64,000 bases of DNA from a bacterium (GTDB lineage Bacteria > Fidelibacterota > Marinisomatia > Marinisomatales > JAHJCW01): NCBI GenBank assembly GCA_028282845.1, contig JANQGY010000015.1:157406-221405 (forward strand). Reading direction: 5' to 3'. This document shows, in pieces, positions 34,565 to 42,340 of the stretch. The notes under the pieces are model-generated. The model saw only the letters and a list, made by a program, of their open reading frames with translations. It was not told where the DNA came from and did not search any database. The translations under genes were made by a program, and so were the position numbers. The number at the start of each line of letters is the position of its first letter. Position 1 is the first letter of the stretch.

Positions 34565-35677
34565 TTAAAACTGCTTTCCCGCCTCAAGTAAAACGCTATC
34601 AATATAATCCTGCATTTCTCTATCATAATCCATTGCTTGCGGTAATGGCACGATCCGACATTCACTGCGATTTATTGCGGTTGCAATTTTGCCTTCAAGC
34701 TCTATCACCTGTTTCTCATAATTTTCAATTTGTTTTAGTACCGTCGGATTATTGGCGTATTTTTCTTCAAGAGTTTGACCTTCTTCGGTTTCCTTCAATC
34801 TTATTAACTGTCTTGTATAACTTGCTATCCGGTTATTATAAGCAGATACATCTGTTATCAGTTTTGATTCATCAATTATGTTCGCTTTAATTTCAATTAG
34901 ATATTTCCCATTCAGACCAATCGTATAAAAAATTGGTAAATCATCTTTTTGGATATTACCTGTTCGGGTGTTCATCACTGTTCTACTCAAAAATACATAA
35001 TCGGCTTTTTGAAACGAATTAAGTATAACGTCACGATTATTGATCATACCATTCACTAATATAATTAATATGTCAACATCCGTTCTGATTTCTTCAATAT
35101 ACTTTTGTCCTTCCGCAAGATAATCTAATTTATAGAGTTCCTTAATGTCTCCGGATAAATTATCGGTAACGCCGATAATACCCATCTTCAAATCATTTTT
35201 TTCTATGACAATATATGGATCAAAGGCCGGTTGGCCGGTTTCAACCAAGTATAGATTTGCCGATACAAACGGGACGGAAGTATTTTGCTCAAGTTTCTTT
35301 AGAAAATCATACCCACCGGCAAGATCATATTCGCCAATGTTCAACGCTGCACAACCGATTTTTTCCATCCCATGCAAAAAAGATTTTGCTTTAAATTGTT
35401 CAGTAGGTACTTTGACAACCGGATATTTGATCTGCTCGAAAAGCGCGTCTCCGGCATCAATAATAATGGGATCAATCCCATTATTCCTCAAAGAATTTAT
35501 ATAAGCTGATTTTCTGGACAGACCGCCCAATTTGTTGGATTGTCATCCGCAAAGATTAAATTCAGCCCGTACATTTCCGGTAACGATTAAATCAACGCTC
35601 TTTCCCTTTTCAGCAAAAATGAAAGTGGAAATTATAAATAAGAAATAGAGTCCGATTTTAATTGTTTTAATCTTCAA
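34565..35677 (-). CDS. Candidate selenoprotein, 5'-nucleotidase/UshA-like metallophosphoesterase
   Basis: Read through one in-frame TGA at 35543-35545, the frame runs 370 residues from TTG at 35677, with GGAGG 8 bases upstream and the start three bases after the SUI1 gene's stop codon. Residues 1-22 are a signal peptide (IGLYFLFIISTFIFA). The TGA is codon 45, in N-L-C-G-U-Q-S-N-K-L-G-G-L-S-R-K; UshA-like relatives have Cys-Gly-Cys there. Downstream, IIIDAGDAL near 72-80 and LNIGEYDLAGG near 107-117 correspond to metallophosphoesterase motifs, partly degenerate, and the C-terminus is coiled-coil-like. A SECIS-like hairpin follows the TGA. If the TGA is not recoded, only a leaderless 321-residue product from TTG 35530 is possible. 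Enzyme activity is unproven. Confidence 0.78.
35514..35545 (-). promoter_or_regulatory. Candidate bacterial SECIS element
   Basis: Starting at the in-frame TGA, 18 bases lead to a hairpin with stem TGGGC (35529-35525) paired to GTCCA (35519-35515) and loop GGTCT. The E. coli fdhF SECIS has the same loop GGUCU and, from my knowledge of that sequence, the same 18-base distance from UGA. An outer U-G pair extends the stem. SelB binds the G and U of this loop. The codons inside the stem encode a conserved LGGLS segment, so the hairpin coexists with coding constraints. Confidence 0.75.
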
Positions 35678-35679
35678 TC

Positions 35680-36003
35680 TTATCCTCCACTGAGTTTTGC
35701 AAAATACCCCATTTCCTTCAAAATCTGCAATAATTTTTGACGATCTTTAGTTTGTATAATTATTTCATTATCTTTGATGGATCCTCCAACACCACATCGT
35801 TTCTTCAGCGTTTTTTCTAACATTTTAAGTTCTTCGGTTGTTCCCATAAAATTTTTGACAATACTGACAACTTTATTACCCGGCCGCTTTTCTAACCAAA
35901 TTCGCAAATTTTGATTTTCTGGGGTAATCGATTCTTCATCAACATCATTTTGATCTTCCGGAGTGAAGTCCGGATCGGTTGAAAATATAATTTTGTCCTT
36001 CAT
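35680..36003 (-). CDS. yciH: SUI1/YciH family translation factor
   Basis: 107 residues. The N-terminal third is acidic and variable; the C-terminal 70 residues form the SUI1/eIF1 fold: VSIVKNFMGTTEELKMLEKTLKKRCGVGGSIKDNEI, then QLLQILKEMGY-type ending. Bacterial YciH proteins affect start-site fidelity. It lies 2 bp after dinB and 2 bp before the candidate selenoprotein gene, so the three are one operon. Confidence 0.88.
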   Translation of the reverse strand: MKDKIIFSTDPDFTPEDQNDVDEESITPENQNLRIWLEKRPGNKVVSIVKNFMGTTEELKMLEKTLKKRCGVGGSIKDNEIIIQTKDRQKLLQILKEMGYFAKLSGG

Positions 36004-36005
36004 AA

Positions 36006-37079
36006 TTAAAATAATTCGGTTTGGCCCGATTTAGTATCAACATTAAAATTACTTACTCCGACCCCTAAAAGACGGATTGGTTTATTATTTGACCAAGCGA
36101 ACATAAACAATTCTTCTGCAATATTCGCTATCATTTCCTCTGAATCTATCGCTTCGGCAAAGGATTTTTGTGTTGTATGAGTGTCAAAGTCATAATATCT
36201 AAGTTTGATGAATACGCGCTTAGCCTTTAATTCTTTGTCTCGTAAACGTTTAACAACTTTTTCGCTAAGCTGTTTCAGTATCATCAATAATTCTTCTTTT
36301 GAACTAATGTCTTTTGGAAAAGTGCGCTCATTGCTGATTGATTTTATCTCTCGATATGTTCGCACCGGACGATCATCTTTTCCCTGTGCCCAATTTGCCA
36401 TAGCTAATCCAAATTTTCCAAATCGCGCCTCAAGAATGTTTAATGGAAGTTTGGATAATTCCCGAATTGTTGTAACATTCATAGTTGCCAATTTTTCCGC
36501 CATTTTAGGGCCGATACCGGAAATTTTCTGCGGACTTAACGGAGCTAAAAATGATCGCTCCTCACCGGGCTTGACCACTGTCAAGCCATTAGGTTTATTT
36601 AAATCAGACGCAATCTTGGCGATCATTTTGTTGGTGGCAACTCCCAGTGAATTTGGTAACCCAATATTCACTGCAATATTATTTTGCAAGGATTTTGCAA
36701 TTTCAACTGCATCTTCCCAATTGCCGATTCTTGAGGAAACATCAATGAATGCCTCATCCACGCTAATTTGTTCGAGCAGATCAGCTTCTTTTTCTACTAA
36801 TTTCATTACGATTACCGAATAGGTTTTGTATGATTTAAAATTAGGAGGAATGATAATTATATCTTTACATAACTTAACTGCGCGACTCATCGGCATAGCG
36901 GAATGAATTCCGAACTTTCGCGCCGGGTACGACGCTGCAGCAACTACACCGCGCTTATCCGGCTGACCACCAACGGCAATTGGTTTACCATTTAATTCAG
37001 GATTTTTTAGGACTTCAACCGAACAGAAGAAAGCATCCAAATCAAGATGAATAATTGCTCGTGGAATCGATTGTGTCAT
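36006..37079 (-). CDS. dinB: DNA polymerase IV
   Basis: 357 residues, Y-family translesion polymerase. Metal-binding motifs HLDLDAFFCSVE at 11-22 and ISVDEAFIDVS near 104-114, fingers motif RGVVAAASYPARKFGIHSAM, and helix-hairpin-helix LSPQKISGIGPKMAEKL near 175-190. The little-finger domain ends with VGVSNF and a QTELF terminus, which matches the sliding-clamp binding motif. Full length. First gene of an operon with the SUI1 factor and the candidate selenoprotein. Confidence 0.95.
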   Translation of the reverse strand: MTQSIPRAIIHLDLDAFFCSVEVLKNPELNGKPIAVGGQPDKRGVVAAASYPARKFGIHSAMPMSRAVKLCKDIIIIPPNFKSYKTYSVIVMKLVEKEADLLEQISVDEAFIDVSSRIGNWEDAVEIAKSLQNNIAVNIGLPNSLGVATNKMIAKIASDLNKPNGLTVVKPGEERSFLAPLSPQKISGIGPKMAEKLATMNVTTIRELSKLPLNILEARFGKFGLAMANWAQGKDDRPVRTYREIKSISNERTFPKDISSKEELLMILKQLSEKVVKRLRDKELKAKRVFIKLRYYDFDTHTTQKSFAEAIDSEEMIANIAEELFMFAWSNNKPIRLLGVGVSNFNVDTKSGQTELF

Positions 37080-37120
37080 TAATTATCAAAAATTGTTTTT
37101 AAGAATTTATCAAAAATGTT

Positions 37121-37140
37121 ATTCCTGCGAAAGCGGGAAT
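37121..37140. repeat. REP-like palindrome
   Basis: ATTCCTGCGAAAGCGGGAAT, an imperfect inverted repeat (ATTCC..GC / GC..GGGAAT) in the 176-bp gap between dinB and the Nramp-like gene, which are divergent. Similar palindromes are dispersed in many bacterial genomes. No second copy seen here. Confidence 0.55.
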
Positions 37141-37255
37141 CCATATTAATAATAAGAGTAATGAATTCTTTTCAAACCTGTCTAAAGAAGAATCATAAAA
37201 GGATCATTTAAATATTTTTGAATTTATCTGATTCGAGTAATTTCTTACAACTATT

Positions 37256-38536
37256 ATGAAAAAATCCAAATCTTCTCGATTTCTAAATCAATTAAAAGCT
37301 CTTGGTCCGGGATTGCTGTGGGCAGGGGCTGCGATTGGTGTTTCACATTTAGTGCAGTCAACACGTGCCGGAGCAAATTATGGATTTGCTTTGGTAGGGG
37401 CTCTATTGCTTGCCAATTTATTCAAATACCCCGCTTTTGAGTTTGGTCCTCGCTATGCCGCGGCGACCGGTAAAAGTCTGATAAATGGCTATGCTGCTTT
37501 AGGCAAATGGGCTATGATAATATTTCTGTTCATGACATTTGGAACAATGTTCACAATCCAAGCCGCAGTCACAATTGTAACAGCCGGATTGGCTGCATAT
37601 TTATTTGGGATTTCTTGGTCGCCATTCATCTGGAGTACTGTTATTCTTGCAATTTGTGTTTTTATTTTGATTATTGGGAAATATCCGTTACTTGATAAGA
37701 TGATCAAATTCATAATTATTCTCTTATCAGTATCAACAATTGTGGCTGTATTTGCCGCACTTGGACATGGTCAATCAATTGATCCGCAATTTGTAAAACC
37801 ACAGATTTGGTCAATATCAGGGATAGCATTTTTAGTAGCCCTCATGGGATGGATGCCATCGGCAATAGATATTTCGGTTTGGCATTCACTATGGACTATA
37901 GAACGGAAGAATGAAACGAAACACAGACCATCGCTTAAAGAAGCATTATTTGATTTTAATCTCGGTTATTTTGGAACAGCCCTACTTGCCTTAGGGTTCT
38001 TAACACTTGGAGCGTTGATTATGTATGGAAGCGGTTCCACATTTTCGCCCACGGGAGCAGGTTTTGCAAGGCAATTAATTGATATGTACGTTAACGCCTT
38101 AGGAGAATGGAGCAGACCACTTATCGGCATCGCCGCCTTCACGACCATGTTTAGTACTACGTTGACAGTAACCGATGCCTTTCCCCGTGTTCTACGCCGA
38201 TCTACAGAAATTATCTTTGAAAGTAAATTGAAGAATTACAACACCAATTATCTTTATTGGCTTGCCATGTTGGTTGTACTTAGCGGTTGTCTCATTATTA
38301 TCGGTTATTTATTAAGCGAAATGACAATCTTGGTAGATTTGGCTACGACTCTATCTTTTTTGACTGCACCTATTTTAGCTTACATCAATTATAGGGTGGT
38401 AACCGGCAACACAATGCCAATAGATTGTCAACCGCAAAAATGGCTAAGGATCCTTAGTTGGATTGGAATAATATTTTTGAGTGGATTTAGCATCATCTTC
38501 CTTGTTTGGCGTTTTGGACAAGGAATCTTATACTAA
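37256..38536 (+). CDS. Nramp-related divalent cation transporter, altered metal site
   Basis: 426 residues and eleven or so helices with the Nramp outline (GPGLLWAGAAIGVSHLVQST at 17-36). In canonical Nramp proteins helix 1 carries DPGN and helix 6 carries MPHN-like residues for metal binding. Here the helix-1 motif reads G-V-S-H (28-31) and helix 6 reads GWMPSAID (near 197-204). It therefore belongs to a divergent subfamily whose substrate may be Mg2+, another cation, or not a metal. It stands alone on the plus strand and ends 7 bp from a convergent gene. Confidence 0.82.
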   Translation: MKKSKSSRFLNQLKALGPGLLWAGAAIGVSHLVQSTRAGANYGFALVGALLLANLFKYPAFEFGPRYAAATGKSLINGYAALGKWAMIIFLFMTFGTMFTIQAAVTIVTAGLAAYLFGISWSPFIWSTVILAICVFILIIGKYPLLDKMIKFIIILLSVSTIVAVFAALGHGQSIDPQFVKPQIWSISGIAFLVALMGWMPSAIDISVWHSLWTIERKNETKHRPSLKEALFDFNLGYFGTALLALGFLTLGALIMYGSGSTFSPTGAGFARQLIDMYVNALGEWSRPLIGIAAFTTMFSTTLTVTDAFPRVLRRSTEIIFESKLKNYNTNYLYWLAMLVVLSGCLIIIGYLLSEMTILVDLATTLSFLTAPILAYINYRVVTGNTMPIDCQPQKWLRILSWIGIIFLSGFSIIFLVWRFGQGILY

Positions 38537-38543
38537 TTCTTTG

Positions 38544-39077
38544 TCAAATACCTAATATCTTCGCATCCACTTCCACTGTGGACTTCAAATCTAATAGCAA
38601 ATCTTCGGTCAAAGGCTCTGATGAGGTGGTTTTTAGGCGGACACGTATTTCATCACTGATTAGATATTTTCTAAGATTGGAGGACGTAGTTTCCAATTCC
38701 AAATGATTACCGGCATTATCCGATATATTATCTTTCCATGCAATCAGTTTCTCAACAAGATTTTCCGTACTTACAAATATCTCTACTTTATTCAAAAATG
38801 AGAAATCGGCATTTGCCGGCTCTAAAATAGTTACATTAAATTTTTTCAAAGTTGCTTCCTCAATGAGATCCTTTCGCGTATCATTATTTTTAAATGTTGA
38901 CTCTGTACTGTTCTCAATATCATTGGACGTAATATCAACATTATCGAGATTAATACCGCCATATGAAGGCAGTACAAAAGTATAGTCATAATCAATGTCG
39001 AAATGAGTTAGTTCATCAATTGCTTTACAAGCGCAAAATAATATTAGTATAGCAATAATTGATGAACTGATTTTCAT
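38544..39077 (-). CDS. Hypothetical lipoprotein
   Basis: 177 residues with a lipoprotein-type leader (AILILFCAC, lipobox cysteine at 15 or 17). The mature part is beta-rich with charged turns (NKVEIFVSTENLVEKLIAWKD; ISDEIRVRLKTTSSEPL). No family recognised. It lies 5 bp after the thioredoxin gene and is likely co-transcribed. Confidence 0.68.
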   Translation of the reverse strand: MKISSSIIAILILFCACKAIDELTHFDIDYDYTFVLPSYGGINLDNVDITSNDIENSTESTFKNNDTRKDLIEEATLKKFNVTILEPANADFSFLNKVEIFVSTENLVEKLIAWKDNISDNAGNHLELETTSSNLRKYLISDEIRVRLKTTSSEPLTEDLLLDLKSTVEVDAKILGI

Positions 39078-39082
39078 TGATA

Positions 39083-39442
39083 TTATTTGCTTACACCTAA
39101 TACATCTTCAAAAGCTTTTTCAAAAGCATCTTTGGGCAATGCACCGGCTGCCATTTGGGGTTGACCATCGGTTGGTACAAATAATATTGATGGAATACTT
39201 CTTATTCCAAATGCGCCGGCGAGCTCCTGCTCTTGTTCTGTATTTACTTTATAAATATTTAATTTACCTTCGTATTCTTCGGAAAGTTCTTCTAAAACTG
39301 GCGCAACCATTTTACAGGGCGCACACCAATCAGCATAGAAATCAATTACACAGGGTAAATCACCCTCAAATTTCCAATCTTTATTTTTTTCAAAATTAAA
39401 AACCTTTGTTAAAAATTCATCTTTTGTTAAATGTTGCGTCAC
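39083..39442 (-). CDS. Thioredoxin family protein
   Basis: 119 residues with a single thioredoxin fold. The redox motif is WCAPC in FYADWCAPCKMVAPVLEEL near 31-49, and the cis-proline loop is SIPSILFV. The motif has Ala instead of the usual Gly (WCGPC). No signal peptide, so cytoplasmic. Between a hypothetical lipoprotein gene and the GNAT gene. Confidence 0.9.
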   Translation of the reverse strand: MTQHLTKDEFLTKVFNFEKNKDWKFEGDLPCVIDFYADWCAPCKMVAPVLEELSEEYEGKLNIYKVNTEQEQELAGAFGIRSIPSILFVPTDGQPQMAAGALPKDAFEKAFEDVLGVSK

Positions 39443-39500
39443 ATTAAGCTCCTTTATTCATTTTTAACTTTGATGTAAACAGTAACAATTAGTTACCCAT

Positions 39501-40004
39501 TTAGAATTTTAACAAATAAAGTGGATTATATTTTTTGCTTTCGCGGTACAATTTAAATCCAACTTTCTTATATAACTTTACCGCATAATTGCGATGATCT
39601 ACGCTTAGAGAAATACCTTCGTATCCTTGCTCTTTTACTTCATCAATCAAACTATTCAATAATACCAATCCAATACCTCTGTTTTGAAATGTATTATCAA
39701 CCGCAATTGAGAGCGCCGGGATATTTGTATCTATTATTCCAAACGGCAAATTCACTTTATTATATAGTCTTACCCATGCCATTCCAATTAATTGTTCGGA
39801 TAGATCATCTCTCGCCCAAAATCCAATATCTCCATGTTTACCCCAATCCTTATATATGGGCATAAATATTTTATCCTCAACAATCGACTTGGGAAATGGC
39901 TTTCTGCCGGGTGGTACAAACAGAGCTTTGTACAAATATTCTTTTAAATAGGGAGTTTCTTTTACGGTGATGGAATGAATAGAATATTTGATATTCTTGT
40001 TAAT
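39501..40004 (-). CDS. GNAT family N-acetyltransferase, unusual start
   Basis: GNAT fold with the acetyl-CoA loop QNRGIGLVLLNSLI and the late NYAVKLYKKVGFKLYRE strand. The first usual start is TTG at 39935 (144 residues), but the coding frame continues upstream with residues that fit the missing first beta strand and helix (YSIHSITVKETPYLKEYLYK). The open frame begins at ATT 40002-40004, which overlaps the nadE stop codon and has AAAGGA about 8 bases upstream. An ATT or other non-standard start is therefore plausible. Substrate unknown. Confidence 0.7.
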   Translation of the reverse strand: MNKNIKYSIHSITVKETPYLKEYLYKALFVPPGRKPFPKSIVEDKIFMPIYKDWGKHGDIGFWARDDLSEQLIGMAWVRLYNKVNLPFGIIDTNIPALSIAVDNTFQNRGIGLVLLNSLIDEVKEQGYEGISLSVDHRNYAVKLYKKVGFKLYRESKKYNPLYLLKF

Positions 40005-41616
40005 CTATGTTTCCTTTGTAATGATTAACTATTGGAATTCTACGACCAACACCGAACGCTTTGTGACTTACTCGTAATCCCGGAGCCGCCTGACGCCGTT
40101 TAAATTCGTTAATGCGAATTAACCGATATAAATGCAATACCAATTCTTTATCTGCACCGGCTTTAATCAATTCTTCAGGACTTTTATGCTCTTCAATTAT
40201 AGCATCAACCAAAGGACTTACTATGTTATAATCAAAGGGATCGACTTGATCTGCGGCTAATTCAGCCGATGGTTCCTTATCCAAGGTTGATTGCGGGATC
40301 CGATCATATCCGGCTTTCTCGTTTACCCAATTTGCGATTCGATAAACATCAATCTTTGACAGATCGGATATCACCGACAGTCCGCCGCTCATATCGCCAT
40401 ATAAGGTACAATATCCAAGTGCCATTTCAGTTTTATTGCCCGTTGACAATACCATCCAACCGAATTTATTCGCGATTGCCATTAGAATGTTCCCGCGTGT
40501 GCGGGCTTGAATATTTTCTTCGGCTACTCCTCGCTTAGTTCCGCTGAATTTTGGTTCCAAGGATTTTTCAAACAAGCCAACAATGCCCTCAATACCGATC
40601 ATATCGAATTCTATATTTAAGTTTTCTGCTAATTTAGCGGCATCGGATTTGCTATGTTCACTTGAAAAACTTGACGGCATGGAAAATCCGTGAACATTTT
40701 CACTTCTTAATGCATCCGTAGCAATGCAGGCAACTAAAGCTGAATCAATTCCGCCGCTTAAACCAATCAATGCCTCCTTGTGCCCGGTCTTCCTGAAATA
40801 ATCCTTCACTCCAAGACAAAGTGCTCTATACAATCTTTCCTCTTTTTCCATAATTGGAAAATGATTGTTCGGTTTTTCATAAAGTTCAACAAGGAACAAA
40901 TCCTGCTCAAACATTTTACCTTGTGCTAATTGTTGTCCGTTTGCATCATAAGCCAAAGATTCACCGTCAAATATCAATTCATCCTGACCACCTACAAGGT
41001 TACAGTATATGAACGGTATGCCAATTTTAGCAATTTGACTTTTAATTAAATCTTGTCGCTCGGTTATGCGACCTTCATGGTACGGAGAAGCGGAAATATT
41101 CATTATCAAATCCGCTCCGCTGTCTTTTTGCAATACTGATACTTTTGTGTCATAATCATCATCCCACAAATCCTCGCAGACTTGAATTCCGAGATTTATT
41201 GTTTTATGATTAATAGACAGCTTCCAAATCCCCGGTTTGTTTCCATTTTCAAAATAACGATCTTCATCAAAAACATCATAAGTAGGTAACAGCATTTTGT
41301 CATAAGTATTAGTCACTTTTCCATCCTGACACAATGCCGCACTATTGAATAACCTTCCGTTTTCTTTTCTTACATAACCAATAATCAGTGGAATGGTGCT
41401 AATTGCTGCTATATCTGTTAAACATTTTAAATTTTCATCAACAAATCCATTTTCTAACAATAAATCCTGAGGCGGGTACCCCGTGATAGCCAATTCGGGA
41501 AATACCACAATATCAGCATTTATCTCGCATGCTTTATAGTAATAATCTAATACTAATTTTTTGTTCTCCTCAAACGCACCAACAATGGTATTTATTTGAC
41601 AAATTGCTATTTTCAT
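40000..41616 (-). CDS. nadE: NAD+ synthase, glutamine-hydrolysing
   Basis: 538 residues. The N-terminal nitrilase-like domain (residues 1-250) carries FPELAITGYPP with the glutamate, and GIQVCEDLWDD with the nucleophilic cysteine, which release ammonia from glutamine. The C-terminal ATP-pyrophosphatase domain has GLSGGIDSALVACI and STGNKTEMALGY. It amidates nicotinic-acid adenine dinucleotide to NAD+. It lies 2 bp after the acylphosphatase gene. Confidence 0.94.
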   Translation of the reverse strand: MKIAICQINTIVGAFEENKKLVLDYYYKACEINADIVVFPELAITGYPPQDLLLENGFVDENLKCLTDIAAISTIPLIIGYVRKENGRLFNSAALCQDGKVTNTYDKMLLPTYDVFDEDRYFENGNKPGIWKLSINHKTINLGIQVCEDLWDDDYDTKVSVLQKDSGADLIMNISASPYHEGRITERQDLIKSQIAKIGIPFIYCNLVGGQDELIFDGESLAYDANGQQLAQGKMFEQDLFLVELYEKPNNHFPIMEKEERLYRALCLGVKDYFRKTGHKEALIGLSGGIDSALVACIATDALRSENVHGFSMPSSFSSEHSKSDAAKLAENLNIEFDMIGIEGIVGLFEKSLEPKFSGTKRGVAEENIQARTRGNILMAIANKFGWMVLSTGNKTEMALGYCTLYGDMSGGLSVISDLSKIDVYRIANWVNEKAGYDRIPQSTLDKEPSAELAADQVDPFDYNIVSPLVDAIIEEHKSPEELIKAGADKELVLHLYRLIRINEFKRRQAAPGLRVSHKAFGVGRRIPIVNHYKGNID

Positions 41617-41618
41617 AA

Positions 41619-41891
41619 TTACCTGATTATTTCAAAAAAATTATATTTGTTTTCAAATTTCTGCCAATCAACAGTTACGTTGTCAACTCTTGATAAAGGT
41701 GAGCCAATCCTTATTTTGTCAATCAATTGCTTGACTATTTCCTTTTTCCCTTCCACTTCGACACTGACTGAACCATCGGAATTATTTTTCACCCTTCCTG
41801 TTAAATCTAATTCTTTTGCCGATCGTTTAACATAATCCCTAAACCATACTCCTTGGACTTTTCCATTGACATTGATCTTAGCTGAAATCAT
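41619..41891 (-). CDS. acyP: Acylphosphatase
   Basis: 90 residues, the normal size. VNGKVQGVWFRDYVKRSA holds the phosphate-binding loop and catalytic Arg, and GRVKNNSDGSVSVEVEG contains the catalytic Asn. It hydrolyses acyl phosphates such as acetyl or carbamoyl phosphate. It overlaps the upstream gene by 4 bp (ATGA). Confidence 0.93.
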   Translation of the reverse strand: MISAKINVNGKVQGVWFRDYVKRSAKELDLTGRVKNNSDGSVSVEVEGKKEIVKQLIDKIRIGSPLSRVDNVTVDWQKFENKYNFFEIIR

Positions 41892-42340
41892 AATAATTCA
41901 TCAACTAAACTATAAACTTCATCCAAAGAATCGGCTTGTTTTACTCCCGCAATATCCCATGTTTTATAACCTATCAGTGGTATTTTTAGTTGGAGAGCAT
42001 ACCCAATTTCACTTAAAGTACCATACTTTCCGGAAATTGCAATTGCCAAATCCGCATTCATTGCTAATAAGGAATTTCTTGTAATGCCCATATTTGTAAG
42101 TATTGGAATTGAAAGATATTGGTTTGCTTCCGAGAGATCAGAGCCTTTCAAGATGCCAATACTCACGCCGCTTTCTTGCTTAACACCTTTGCAAATTGCT
42201 TCCATAACCCCTTCTCCACCACCGCAATAAATTAAATATCCTTCCTGAGCTAATTTTTCACCGATTTTTACCGTATCTTGATAAATATCATCAGATATTT
42301 CTCTTCCACCAAAAACTGCTATTCTTGCTTTATAATTCAT
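41888..42340 (-). CDS. TIGR00725/LOG-like Rossmann protein
   Basis: 150 residues of the TIGR00725 group, a lysine-decarboxylase-like (LOG/DprA-like) Rossmann fold: IAVFGGREI at the start, IYCGGGEGVMEAICKGV near 38-54 and AIAISGKYGTLSEIGYAL near 98-115. Function is uncertain; relatives bind nucleotides or molybdenum cofactor. It starts directly at the end of asnS. Confidence 0.82.
   Translation of the reverse strand: MNYKARIAVFGGREISDDIYQDTVKIGEKLAQEGYLIYCGGGEGVMEAICKGVKQESGVSIGILKGSDLSEANQYLSIPILTNMGITRNSLLAMNADLAIAISGKYGTLSEIGYALQLKIPLIGYKTWDIAGVKQADSLDEVYSLVDELL

Noticed and set aside
34565..35530. Calling the 321-residue frame from TTG 35530 the whole gene
   Set aside because: It would lack the signal peptide and the start lies within the hairpin; coding sequence with a ribosome-binding site continues upstream across the TGA.
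34565..35677. Pseudogene by nonsense mutation
   Set aside because: Possible, but the match of the hairpin loop and its distance to fdhF, the Cys-Gly-U context and the absence of other lesions favour selenocysteine.
36205..36822. 205-codon plus-strand frame opposite dinB
   Set aside because: Antisense shadow of DNA polymerase IV with no domain or start signal.
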